DNA from: CAZJDM01 sp964544765
Lineage (GTDB): Bacteria > Bdellovibrionota_B > Oligoflexia > CAYFLR01
Length of the DNA stretch: 51,549 bases
Reading direction: 5' to 3'
Assembly: GCA_964544765.1 (NCBI GenBank)
Contig: CAZJDM010000008.1
Coordinates: 1-51,549 of the forward strand
Shown here: piece after piece, positions 35,985 to 44,581 of the stretch
Layout of the letters: each line of letters begins with the position of its first letter
Numbering within the stretch: the first letter of the stretch is position 1
Position numbers and translations under genes: made by a program
The notes under the pieces: model-generated
What the model saw: the letters and a program-made list of their open reading frames with translations, nothing else
The model's database searches: none
Told to the model about the DNA's origin: nothing

Positions 35985-36938
35985 TCATCTTAGATGATTT
36001 CTGGCAAAAGGATGGTACTCTCCCTTTAATCCGATTGGCTTAGTATTTCGAATAGCATAAACCACTTCAATCGAAGAACGAGAATGTTCAATTCCAAAAC
36101 CTTTTCCACTCAAGATATTTTGATAACTAACGGTATGAAGATCGGTAAATCCTCCACTAAACTCGATTTCCTTTTCGTTAACCGTAATTGATCTATATGT
36201 ACGAAGTTCTTTCTGTTTAGCTGTTTCAGGTAAGTCATTCTCATCAATAGATAAAAACCAACGAACTCGGGCCTTTTCTAATTCTAAATATCCTGAAGCT
36301 TTGTATTGATCAAATACATTTACCGTATTTCGAATGGGTTTTCCAAAGATCCACATCAACATATCAAAAAAATGAATTCCTATATTAGTTGCTACCCCGC
36401 CTGATTTAGTTTCATCTCCTTTCCAAGAGTATTGATACCATTTCCCGCGAGATGTAATATAGGCTAAATCAATGTCATAGATCTTCTGATTATCTTTAGC
36501 TATTTCTTCTTTCAGCTCCAAAATCGAAGGATGGTGACGTAATTGTAAAATAGTAAAAATTTTCTTATCACAATCTTCTTCAACTAATTTTAATCCATCT
36601 ATATTCCAAGGTGTTAAAACAAGAGGTTTTTCACAAATGACGTCAGCTCCCGCCCTCAAAGCAAAACGCATATGAGCGTCATGTAAGTAATTTGGAGAAC
36701 AAATGGTAACATAGTCAATTTTCTTATGCGGCTCTTCTCTCTTGATCATCTCCACATGACGATCGAAACGCTCGAATTCAGTAAAAAAATCAGCATCAGG
36801 AAAGTGAGAATCAATAATCCCCACTGAATCACTTTTATCTATAGCCACTACTAAACGGTTTCCCGTATCTTTAATAGCTTTCATGTGTCGGGGAGCTATA
36901 TAACCGGCCGCTCCTATCAAAGCAAAATTTTTCATCAA
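35985..36938 (-). CDS. wbpB: UDP-GlcNAcA 3-dehydrogenase, WbpB/WlbA-like
   Basis: This is a Gfo/Idh/MocA oxidoreductase. Its N-terminus (NFALIGAAGYIAPRHMKAIK, residues 4-23) and SVGIIDSHFPDADFFTEFERFDR region match the WbpB/WlbA group very closely. That group oxidises C3 of UDP-GlcNAc-uronic acid. The CEKPLVLTP motif carries the conserved catalytic-domain Lys, and GGVATNIGIHFFD carries the substrate-site His. At 317 residues the length is normal. AGGAGGG precedes the start. It is divergent from the WbpD- and WbpE-like genes, which would act next. WbpA (UDP-GlcNAc 6-dehydrogenase) is not seen here. Confidence 0.9.
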   Translation of the reverse strand: MMKNFALIGAAGYIAPRHMKAIKDTGNRLVVAIDKSDSVGIIDSHFPDADFFTEFERFDRHVEMIKREEPHKKIDYVTICSPNYLHDAHMRFALRAGADVICEKPLVLTPWNIDGLKLVEEDCDKKIFTILQLRHHPSILELKEEIAKDNQKIYDIDLAYITSRGKWYQYSWKGDETKSGGVATNIGIHFFDMLMWIFGKPIRNTVNVFDQYKASGYLELEKARVRWFLSIDENDLPETAKQKELRTYRSITVNEKEIEFSGGFTDLHTVSYQNILSGKGFGIEHSRSSIEVVYAIRNTKPIGLKGEYHPFARNHLR

Positions 36939-37224
36939 AATGCCCTCCTGTTCATAGGATCATAGGAAATGCATCATATGACATCGAATAATTCGATACA
37001 ACAACAATTTGAATAATCATATAGGTATATAGGGAAAATCTTATTGCATAAAGACTATCTATTTGATTTGTAGTAATTTAGTTAGTAACTTAGTTATGTA
37101 GAATTGAGAATAATCTTCTGGTCAATTGCTCTGATCCAAAATTGACTGGTCGTTCTTCAAAATATTCAGCAAAATATTTTTCAACGAAGTATTGAAGTAT
37201 TGAAGCATTTACAGAGGTACATAA

Positions 37225-37818
37225 ATGACAAATTCTAATATATTTATCCATGAATCCAGTTTTATTGACGAACCATCAAATATTGGTGAGGGAACAAAAA
37301 TTTGGCATTATTGCCATGTTATGCCTAATGCCAAAATTGGTAATAACTGTGTTTTAGGACAAAATGTTTTTGTTGGCTCTACAGCTGTTTTAGGAAACAA
37401 TGTTCATGTACAAAATAACGTATCTATATACGATGATGTTATTTTACAGGATGATACTTTTTGTGGCCCTTCCATGGTATTTACCAATGTTATTAACCCC
37501 CGTAGCTTTATAAACCGTAAAAGCGAATATAAAAAAACGATAGTAAAAAAAGGCGCTACTATTGGAGCCAATGCAACCATCGTTTGTGGAAACACTATCG
37601 GAGAATATGCTTTTGTTGGCGCGGGCAGCGTTGTAACGAAAGATATCCCAGCATACGCACAAGTAGTAGGAGTACCAGCTCAAATTATTAGCTATCGCTG
37701 TAAATGTGGAGAAGCTTTAAACCTGGATGAGATCCCGATAATAAGATCGGTTAAATGTAAATGTGAGAGTTGTAACACCTCTTATAAAGGGGAAAAAGGA
37801 ATTCTAAATCTAGAGTAA
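37225..37818 (+). CDS. wbpD: N-acetyltransferase with left-handed beta helix, WbpD/WlbB-like
   Basis: This is a hexapeptide-repeat acetyltransferase. Repeats such as IGEGTKIW, AKIGNNCVLGQNVFVG and ATIGANATIVCGNTIG build the left-handed beta helix. The segment FTNVINPRSFINRKSEY is characteristic of WbpD/WlbB, which acetylates the 3-amino group of UDP-2-acetamido-3-amino-uronic acid. The C-terminus has five cysteines (159, 161, 178, 180, 183) in a zinc-ribbon-like arrangement. AGAGG precedes the ATG. The 286-base divergent region to wbpB is AT-rich, and is likely to contain promoters for both directions. Confidence 0.9.
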   Translation: MTNSNIFIHESSFIDEPSNIGEGTKIWHYCHVMPNAKIGNNCVLGQNVFVGSTAVLGNNVHVQNNVSIYDDVILQDDTFCGPSMVFTNVINPRSFINRKSEYKKTIVKKGATIGANATIVCGNTIGEYAFVGAGSVVTKDIPAYAQVVGVPAQIISYRCKCGEALNLDEIPIIRSVKCKCESCNTSYKGEKGILNLE

Positions 37819-37908
37819 GCAAATCTAGAGTAAGTATTAAGTATTGGAATATAGGAATTATAGAACCGCAAAAATATAGAGCAAATCATTACAAGGAGTA
37901 ATAAAAAT

Positions 37909-39021
37909 ATGCCAGTAGCCTTATTAAATATGGAAAGAGTCGAAAAACCACTTTGGGCCGAACTGCAAGAAGCTTTCAATTCAGTTTTAAAGCAAGGAAA
38001 GTACATTAATGGACCGGAGATTAAAGAATTAGAAAAACGCGTTTCCGAAATGTTTAATACGCCTCATGCTATTGGTTGTGCTTCAGGATCTGATGCCCTT
38101 TTGGTAGCTCTGATGGCCATCGATATTAAACCGGGAGATGAAGTCATTACCACCCCCTTTAGTTTCTTTGCCACAGCTGGTTGCATTGTTCGTCTGGGAG
38201 CAAAACCGGTCTTTGTTGACATCGAAGAGGGAACTTTTAATATTGATCCATCACTCATAGAAAAAGCCATTACCCCAAAAACCAAAGCTATTATCCCTGT
38301 ACATCTTTTTGGTCAATGTGCCGAAATGGATCCCATATTGGACATCGCTCAACGCCACAAATTATATGTCATTGAAGATGGAGCCCAATCAATTGGCGCC
38401 CGCTATTATGATCGCTTTGCCTGCACCATGGGAGATATTGGTACCTTTTCTTTTTTTCCCGCCAAAAACCTTGGTTGCTTAGGTGATGGCGGAATGGTAA
38501 TTTGCAAAGATGACAATATGGCCCAAAAAATACGAATTCTATGTCGACACGGTGGTGCCAATAAATACTTTTATAAATATGCAGGATTAAATTCCCGGTT
38601 AGATACTTTACAAGCCGCCTTTTTACAAAAAAAGCTGCCACATCTGGCCAAATGGTCCGAGAAGCGACGTCAAAACGCTCAGTATTATCGAGATAACTTC
38701 AAATGTTCACAAATTATCCTACCTGAGGTTAAGACATATAATCAATCCATCTATAATCAATTTGTATTGAGATGTGAAAAACGTGATGAACTTATCGAAC
38801 ATTTAAAAAGGCACGAAATTGGACATGCCATTTATTATCCACTAAGCTTGCATAAACAGGAGTGTTTTTCTTTTTTGAACAGCAACCAGCCCAACCAGCC
38901 AGCAAAGTTTCCCGTGGCAGAAAAGGCCTCTCGTGAAGTCCTAGCTATACCTATTTATCAAGAATTAAAAACTGAGGAACTGGATGAGGTTATCCAAGTA
39001 ATTACTTCATTTTATTCATAA
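37909..39021 (+). CDS. wbpE: DegT/DnrJ/EryC1 aminotransferase, WbpE-like
   Basis: This is a PLP-dependent sugar aminotransferase. The PLP lysine is Lys186 in SFFPAKNLGCLGDGGM, with Asp157 (VIEDGAQSIGA) for the pyridine nitrogen. GSDALLVALMAIDI and VHLFGQCAEMDPI are typical of the WbpE branch, which aminates the C3-keto of UDP-GlcNAc-uronate using glutamate. The gene order with WbpB- and WbpD-like enzymes supports this over dTDP-sugar aminotransferases such as FdtB, although rmlA/rmlB nearby keep that alternative open. AAGGAG lies 11 bases before the ATG. Confidence 0.88.
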   Translation: MPVALLNMERVEKPLWAELQEAFNSVLKQGKYINGPEIKELEKRVSEMFNTPHAIGCASGSDALLVALMAIDIKPGDEVITTPFSFFATAGCIVRLGAKPVFVDIEEGTFNIDPSLIEKAITPKTKAIIPVHLFGQCAEMDPILDIAQRHKLYVIEDGAQSIGARYYDRFACTMGDIGTFSFFPAKNLGCLGDGGMVICKDDNMAQKIRILCRHGGANKYFYKYAGLNSRLDTLQAAFLQKKLPHLAKWSEKRRQNAQYYRDNFKCSQIILPEVKTYNQSIYNQFVLRCEKRDELIEHLKRHEIGHAIYYPLSLHKQECFSFLNSNQPNQPAKFPVAEKASREVLAIPIYQELKTEELDEVIQVITSFYS

Positions 39022-39040
39022 ATTTACAAGCAAACGGTAA

Positions 39041-39148
39041 ATTTGTCGATTTAAAGATAAATTTGTTAGTTAGAAGTTTTATCTTTAAAATGACATTTGT
39101 TGATTTAAAGATAAATTTGTTGGCTAGAAGTTTTATCTTTAAATTGAC
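39041..39148. repeat. 54-bp tandem duplication carrying two hairpins
   Basis: Two near-identical 54-base units (39041-39094 and 39095-39148) fill the space between convergent genes. Each unit contains a 12-bp inverted repeat TTTAAAGATAAA/TTTATCTTTAAA, in unit 1 at 39050-39061 and 39078-39089. The placement suggests a bidirectional terminator, though the stems are AT-rich and lack a distinct U-tract. Confidence 0.75.
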
Positions 39149-39150
39149 AA

Positions 39151-40863
39151 TTATAGATAAAATTTAGTTATAAAAGGAATATATCGTCCCAAGACAAACC
39201 AAATACCAAAATAACACATCATAACAATATACCCCACCAAAAGTAGTCTTTGAGCAAGCACGTATTTTAATAGGTCACGTAAATACACCATCCCGTAAGT
39301 TATCATGGTCGGTATTATGGTAATAAAACATAAATAATATCTTGCCTGTTTAGCAGCTTGATTATACCGACACCTTTCCATAAAATATTGAGGAAATACA
39401 TGGGCGACATGATAAAAAACAATTAATATCAAAAAGGGTAGAAAATACCAAAATAGATTCATCTTATATCTAACTAAATATACGATCGACAATGATAAGA
39501 ATATACCAAAGAACCATGTAATATATGGCTGAAGATGCCTTCTATACACATGCTTGTGAGTCAGAAGACCACTTAACTGCTTATTCATTTCATCAAAAAC
39601 CATCATTTCATATCTAATAAAACTAATCGGTTTTCTACCTCTACAATAATCCCGTTTATAAAGATTAAAATATTTCTTTGAGTCTTGTGTCCCATGATAA
39701 TTATAGTGCAAAAAAGTACTGAGAACTATCATGGAAGATACATAGATAAAAGGCAATTGCCTCTTTATTACCGGTCCTTTTATTAACGACTCTCTGAATA
39801 ATTGTAAAAAACTATCTCGATATCTTTTTAGACAAAAAAGAATTAACGAAATACCTGGAAAAAATAAAACAATAGGAATTCCATTCTTTTTAGATAGAGA
39901 CACCAAACAAGCCGCAATCAGTGCCAACCAATAATGTTCGAGTTTTTCTTTTTGTAAAAAGCAAAACAAATGATAAATCATCATAGTCGAAAACAAGAAA
40001 AAAACCGCATCGTAATTAAAACTACCCGCCATAAAAACAAAGATGGGAACATTAATAATGGTGACCCAATAGATTATTTCCCCAAAAACACCCCACTTTT
40101 GTTGACGAGCGAAATGAAAACAAATGACTATGGTAATTAAATATAAAAGAAGATTAATTCCCCGATAAAATTTATATTTTACTGGTATAGAAAACTCTTT
40201 AAGCAAAGGGTAAAATAGATAAGCTATAATCGAATTTAACGGAAAGTCATCAGGAGCCTTGGCAGGAAATAATAATTGCTGGGTCTCACTTAATTTTACC
40301 CTATTAAAATGATATTCCTCATCAGGAGGATTATGAAAAGGAACATATAGTAATACCTGCAAAGCAACAATTGTAAATATCATCACTGCTATAGTAAATA
40401 CCCATAATTTGTAATTTTCCTCATTTTTAACAAAATAAGAGTTTTTGTTTTTCCAAAAGAAATAAAGTTTCTCAATCAACCAATAACTAGGAAATAATAC
40501 CAACGTATAATGAGCTATCTGTAGCAGATTAATAGGAAACAGCAGATTAACTATGACAATCAAATAAAATACTGTTTCAATATCTATTTGATATTTCCTA
40601 AAGGTAAACTTCTTGGAGGTTAATAGAAAATGAAAAAATACAAATGGAACAAGTATTAACAGAATAACCATTCTGACTGTTTGACTTGCCTTTTTACGAA
40701 TGATGGGTCGATGTTTTATGTTTATTTGTGAGGCATTATTAGTTTGTTTAATATTGGAAGATTTAGAGGAATTAGAAGAATTAATTGAAACGCTGGGAGG
40801 TAAGAACCAATAAACAATAATCAATAAAAGAAATAGTAAAAAACTAAAGATAATATTTTTCAT
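39151..40863 (-). CDS. DUF2142-family polytopic membrane protein (GT-C-like)
   Basis: This is a 570-residue integral membrane protein with roughly 11-13 hydrophobic segments. After the third to fourth helix comes PFHNPPDEEYHFNRV, the conserved acidic loop of DUF2142 proteins. An acidic loop after an early helix is also the hallmark of GT-C glycosyltransferases, which use polyprenyl-phosphate sugars. This makes it the best in-window candidate for using decaprenyl-phosphoryl-arabinose or the products of the GT2 enzymes. That role is an inference. The N-terminus after the first helix is Ser/Asn/Gln-rich. It lies 9 bases downstream of the DUF354 gene. Confidence 0.75.
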   Translation of the reverse strand: MKNIIFSFLLFLLLIIVYWFLPPSVSINSSNSSKSSNIKQTNNASQINIKHRPIIRKKASQTVRMVILLILVPFVFFHFLLTSKKFTFRKYQIDIETVFYLIVIVNLLFPINLLQIAHYTLVLFPSYWLIEKLYFFWKNKNSYFVKNEENYKLWVFTIAVMIFTIVALQVLLYVPFHNPPDEEYHFNRVKLSETQQLLFPAKAPDDFPLNSIIAYLFYPLLKEFSIPVKYKFYRGINLLLYLITIVICFHFARQQKWGVFGEIIYWVTIINVPIFVFMAGSFNYDAVFFLFSTMMIYHLFCFLQKEKLEHYWLALIAACLVSLSKKNGIPIVLFFPGISLILFCLKRYRDSFLQLFRESLIKGPVIKRQLPFIYVSSMIVLSTFLHYNYHGTQDSKKYFNLYKRDYCRGRKPISFIRYEMMVFDEMNKQLSGLLTHKHVYRRHLQPYITWFFGIFLSLSIVYLVRYKMNLFWYFLPFLILIVFYHVAHVFPQYFMERCRYNQAAKQARYYLCFITIIPTMITYGMVYLRDLLKYVLAQRLLLVGYIVMMCYFGIWFVLGRYIPFITKFYL

Positions 40864-40872
40864 TCTTTTTAC

Positions 40873-41922
40873 TCATTTCACTCTTTTTACTCTTTCAATT
40901 ATGTTCTTTTCACATTGTTCCACAATATAAGAAGTAACATCAATAGTTTCATTAAGCATTGCGGTCCTTAGATCTTCTCTTTTCGATTGTTTTGTCTCAT
41001 CTAATAAATCTTCTAGAGCCAACATAGCTTCGGCAGGACTCTGTACCGCTTCTAACAATCCATATTTTTTATAAAAGTCAATTACTCCCAAGGAATTAGC
41101 CAACGAAGAAATATATAGAGCAGGCACTCCTAAGACAGCTGCTTCTGTTAAAGTTGTGGACCCATCACCAATTACCGCATAGGCAAAAGCCATTGCGTCA
41201 TGTAATTTATCTGAAGAGATATTTTTTAATCGATATGGTTCCAATTGTGCGGGAAGACTCGATTCATCTGATATAAACAATTTGCAAAACTTGGAAACTT
41301 TTTGGGCCATCTGGACCTTAAAATCACTTTCGGTCTTACGATGAATCAAGTCATGACTCGCTTGCCATGACACAAAACGCAAGATAATATATTTTTCACC
41401 CTCTTCTACTCCCAACTGCTCAAGTATATTTTTATCAGGCTGAAAATACTCTGGTCGTAAATATGCCAGGTCATGCGTTCCATAATATCTCACCTGTTTC
41501 CTACCAAAACTTTTCTTCAAACAAGCTGGAGTGAATATTTTACTAGTAGCAGGAGAATATAACAATCGTTGGGTAACAGATATTTCAGTATCATTAAAGG
41601 CCAGGTGAGGTATACCGGAAATTTTAGCCGCCCAAGCCATAGCGGGAGAACCTATACTGACAGTAATATCAATTTTCTCCTGCTTGATAATTCGTCGAGC
41701 AATTTTAAACCATTCCAACAGTTCCCAACAAACTGAAATTCCAGAACGCTTGACCGAACCAGGGAAATAATCTAACCCATAACCGGACAATAACTGCCGC
41801 GTTACTTCTTTCTCACGAGCCTGAATAAAAACACCCCATCCTTTATCCTTTAAAATTTTACAGGCATTTCTAAAAAGATGTACGTGAGCCGGATGACCCA
41901 TATCAAATAATATATTAGGCAC
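40873..41922 (-). CDS. DUF354 family GT-B-like protein
   Basis: This is a DUF354-family protein with a predicted MurG/UDP-GlcNAc-epimerase-like GT-B fold. Typical phrases are ILFDMGHPAHVHLFRN at the start, SIGSPAMAWAAKISGIP, AFNDTE, and the donor-side GDGSTTLTEAAVLGVPAL. It is probably a glycosyltransferase or sugar-nucleotide enzyme acting in the cytoplasm. No substrate can be named. The start is GTG with GGGG about 8 bases upstream; no in-frame ATG fits better. It forms a two-gene unit with the DUF2142 membrane protein. Confidence 0.78.
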   Translation of the reverse strand: MPNILFDMGHPAHVHLFRNACKILKDKGWGVFIQAREKEVTRQLLSGYGLDYFPGSVKRSGISVCWELLEWFKIARRIIKQEKIDITVSIGSPAMAWAAKISGIPHLAFNDTEISVTQRLLYSPATSKIFTPACLKKSFGRKQVRYYGTHDLAYLRPEYFQPDKNILEQLGVEEGEKYIILRFVSWQASHDLIHRKTESDFKVQMAQKVSKFCKLFISDESSLPAQLEPYRLKNISSDKLHDAMAFAYAVIGDGSTTLTEAAVLGVPALYISSLANSLGVIDFYKKYGLLEAVQSPAEAMLALEDLLDETKQSKREDLRTAMLNETIDVTSYIVEQCEKNIIERVKRVK

Positions 41923-42144
41923 AATTACATCCCCACCGTAGTTTTGATAGATTTAAATAATTGGTGATATAATTTAATATCTTCAAATTTCACCAAAATT
42001 ATTTCTATAAATTTTACTTTAGTCATCCCAATAAATATAATAATCTTTATTATAAAATTTTGTATTGTCAAGAGACATTCTTTCGATTATTCAAGTTTAG
42101 CTAGCTGACTCCAAGACTTTTTAGATTGATAAATTATTACCTAT

Positions 42145-42174
42145 TAAGTAAAATTATCATAATAATTTTACTTA
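42145..42174. promoter_or_regulatory. 13-bp perfect palindrome upstream of the AAA_14 gene
   Basis: The arms TAAGTAAAATTAT (42145-42157) and ATAATTTTACTTA (42162-42174) flank the four-base loop CATA. The element sits immediately before the GAGG ribosome site (42176-42179) of the ATPase gene. It could be a repressor operator or an mRNA stem that hides the ribosome site. The rest of 41923-42144 is AT-rich and shows no other clear signal. Confidence 0.6.
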
Positions 42175-42184
42175 TGAGGTTTAA

Positions 42185-43330
42185 ATGGAATATATATTTA
42201 AACGGTTACTAGATATATCAACTACAATAGCTAGAAAAAGTATTTTTTTATTTGGCCCTAGACAAACTGGTAAAACTTATCTATTAAAACGATTATTTCC
42301 ACAGGCAGAATATTATAACCTATTATTATCAGATGTTTTTTTTCGTTTATCCCAAAACCCCAGTAGATTACGAGAAGAATTGCAAAGCATCAAACCTAAA
42401 GAAAAGTTGATTATAGTTGATGAAATACAAAAGATCCCCCTATTACTTGATGAGGTGCATAATTTAATTGAAAATGGATATAGATTTATCTTGACCGGTA
42501 GTTCTGCTAGAAAACTAAAAAGAGGGGAAGCCAATTTACTAGCCGGTAGAGCTATTACTAAAAACCTATTTTCCTTGGTTACAGCAGAAATTCCTAATTA
42601 TGATTTAAACAGAATTTTAAACTTTGGATCATTGCCCGCTATCTATAATTCAAAAGATCCACAAGAAGATTTAACGTCCTATGTTGGCACTTATATTAAA
42701 GAAGAAATTCAAGCTGAAGGTATTATTCGTAAGCTAGAAAATTTTTCTCGTTTTTTGCAATTTGCAGCGTTAGCTAATACCGAAATGTTAAATTTTTCTA
42801 GTATAGCTAGTGAAATCGGTATTTCAGCTAAAACTATTGGCGAATATTTTAGAATATTGGAAGATACTTTAATAGGTTCAATACTAGAACCATTCATTTA
42901 CACTAAAAAAAGACAACCAATTGTAACTGGTAAGTTCTATTTTTTTGATATTGGCGTAGCCAATATCTTAGCCCATCGTCACAATATTAATAGTGAATCT
43001 GAACTTTTTGGTAAATGCTTAGAACATTTAATCTTTTTAGAACTTAAAGCTTATCTAAATTATCATAAAGACTATCGTCACCTTACCTATTGGAGAAGTA
43101 AGTCTGGTTATGAGGTTGATTTTTTAATAGGTAATGATATAGGGATTGAAGTTAAAGCTACAAAAAATGCTAGTAATAAACATTTTAGAGGAATTAAAGC
43201 ATTAGCAGAAGAACTACCCTTGAAAAGAAAGATTATTGTATCTAATGACCCTAAAAGTCGATTAGTAAATGACATTGAAATACTTCCGGTTAAAGTTTTT
43301 TTAAATAAGTTATGGCAGGGTAAAATCTAA
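42185..43330 (+). CDS. AAA_14 ATPase with DUF4143 domain
   Basis: This is a 381-residue P-loop ATPase of the AAA_14/DUF4143 group. Walker A is GPRQTGKT (24-31) and Walker B is IIVDEIQKIP (76-85). The sensor segment is LTGSSARKLKRGEANLLAGR. The C-terminal DUF4143 domain has a nuclease-like signature, YWRSKSGYEVDFLI with GIEVKAT, resembling the D...ExK core of PD-(D/E)XK enzymes. These proteins are widespread, often patchily distributed, and of unknown function. It interrupts the glycan region, and its last 21 bases overlap the 3' end of the convergent flippase gene. Confidence 0.88.
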   Translation: MEYIFKRLLDISTTIARKSIFLFGPRQTGKTYLLKRLFPQAEYYNLLLSDVFFRLSQNPSRLREELQSIKPKEKLIIVDEIQKIPLLLDEVHNLIENGYRFILTGSSARKLKRGEANLLAGRAITKNLFSLVTAEIPNYDLNRILNFGSLPAIYNSKDPQEDLTSYVGTYIKEEIQAEGIIRKLENFSRFLQFAALANTEMLNFSSIASEIGISAKTIGEYFRILEDTLIGSILEPFIYTKKRQPIVTGKFYFFDIGVANILAHRHNINSESELFGKCLEHLIFLELKAYLNYHKDYRHLTYWRSKSGYEVDFLIGNDIGIEVKATKNASNKHFRGIKALAEELPLKRKIIVSNDPKSRLVNDIEILPVKVFLNKLWQGKI

Positions 43331-44578
43331 TAAAGCATACTTTTCGTTTTTTATCTTGAAAGCAACAATCACTTTGATAAGACTATCCAAACTATAAGCG
43401 GTACTAGTAGCAATAGCCGCACCTATTAGTCCATAAATCGGAATTAAAACAATATTCATAATTATATTAACCAATACTGTAGTAAAAGAAATATACGAAT
43501 TAAAAAGAGGTCTACCGCTTGCGTTTATAAAATGAGTCAATATTCTTCCAACTGTAAATATTAAAATTCCTACAATTAATATTCTTAATGGTTTTACCGA
43601 AGGCAAAAACTTAGAACCGTAAATAAATTCAATAATTTCAGGTGCAAAAATATAAAGAATACTCGCAGACACAGCGGTAATCATGAAGACATACATTAAT
43701 ATTCTCAATGTTAGTCCCCACCGCCTTTTTAAATCCCGCATATTACTTAAACGAGCATAGTAAACCAAGCCGATTGCCTGAGAAAAAATCCAGATACTCT
43801 CTACTAACGCAACAGAGACTGAATAATATCCAACTTGAATTGAGGTTAAGAAATATGCGATTATTATTAGATCAAATCTATTATTTAATAACAACAAGAC
43901 ATTGGCAATATGTGACTTTAAACCAAAGGGCACTACTTTTTTTAAGTAAAGTTTAATATTCAGTTTAACTGATTGAGGTTGATAATATTTTTTTAATATT
44001 AATGAAAGACTAAGCAACGCTGATAAATATCGAGCAATTAATAGGCTGCCAATGGCTCCATAAATGCCCAGAGAATATACATACACAGCTAAAAAAGACA
44101 AAGAAAATAATAAAATCTGACCAATCAAAAAAACAATATTAAATTCAAAGAAATGTTCCTTGGCCCTAAAAATACATTGCAAATACTTGATAAGAAATAA
44201 GGCTGGTAAAACTAAAAGTCCAATATAAAAAAGTTCTATATTGATATTTTTAAAAAAGGAATCGCCCCAAAAATATATAAAAATTATGCCTAAAATAATT
44301 GCCAAGACAGATAAAAGGATAAATAATATCAGATTTCCTTTAATAGCGTCGTTAACACTAAAATCATTCTTTCCCACATAATAAATAGTTGAAACCGAAA
44401 TTCCCATTTCCAATATTGACGATAAGATCACCGGTAAAAACACAATCAGAGAATATTGCCCTTGACCTTCCGGACCTAAAACCCGACCAATAATCATTGA
44501 TATTACAAGCGTTGCAACCCCGCCTACAGCTTGTCGGCTAAAAGTAAGAATCGTATTATTTAGAAAAACTCGACTCAT
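43310..44578 (-). CDS. Wzx-type oligosaccharide flippase
   Basis: This is a polytopic membrane protein of the MOP/PST superfamily, 422 residues with about 12 helices. The opening with AVGGVATLVISMIIGRVLGPEGQGQYSLI (key part GRVLGPEGQGQY) is the classic N-terminal signature of Wzx/RfbX flippases. It probably moves an undecaprenyl-linked oligosaccharide across the inner membrane. It is the last gene of the phosphonate-glycan operon, starting one base after the methyltransferase stop region (TAAtttATG). This links it to the phosphonate-bearing product. Confidence 0.9.
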   Translation of the reverse strand: MSRVFLNNTILTFSRQAVGGVATLVISMIIGRVLGPEGQGQYSLIVFLPVILSSILEMGISVSTIYYVGKNDFSVNDAIKGNLILFILLSVLAIILGIIFIYFWGDSFFKNINIELFYIGLLVLPALFLIKYLQCIFRAKEHFFEFNIVFLIGQILLFSLSFLAVYVYSLGIYGAIGSLLIARYLSALLSLSLILKKYYQPQSVKLNIKLYLKKVVPFGLKSHIANVLLLLNNRFDLIIIAYFLTSIQVGYYSVSVALVESIWIFSQAIGLVYYARLSNMRDLKRRWGLTLRILMYVFMITAVSASILYIFAPEIIEFIYGSKFLPSVKPLRILIVGILIFTVGRILTHFINASGRPLFNSYISFTTVLVNIIMNIVLIPIYGLIGAAIATSTAYSLDSLIKVIVAFKIKNEKYALLDFTLP

Positions 44579-44581
44579 AAA

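Noticed and set aside
37909..39021. FdtB-type dTDP-sugar aminotransferase
   Set aside because: Nearby rmlA/rmlB make this thinkable, but the WbpB- and WbpD-like neighbours and the sequence pattern fit WbpE better, and no FdtA isomerase is present.
39041..39148. CRISPR-like repeat
   Set aside because: There are only two directly adjacent copies with no spacers, and no cas genes were found.
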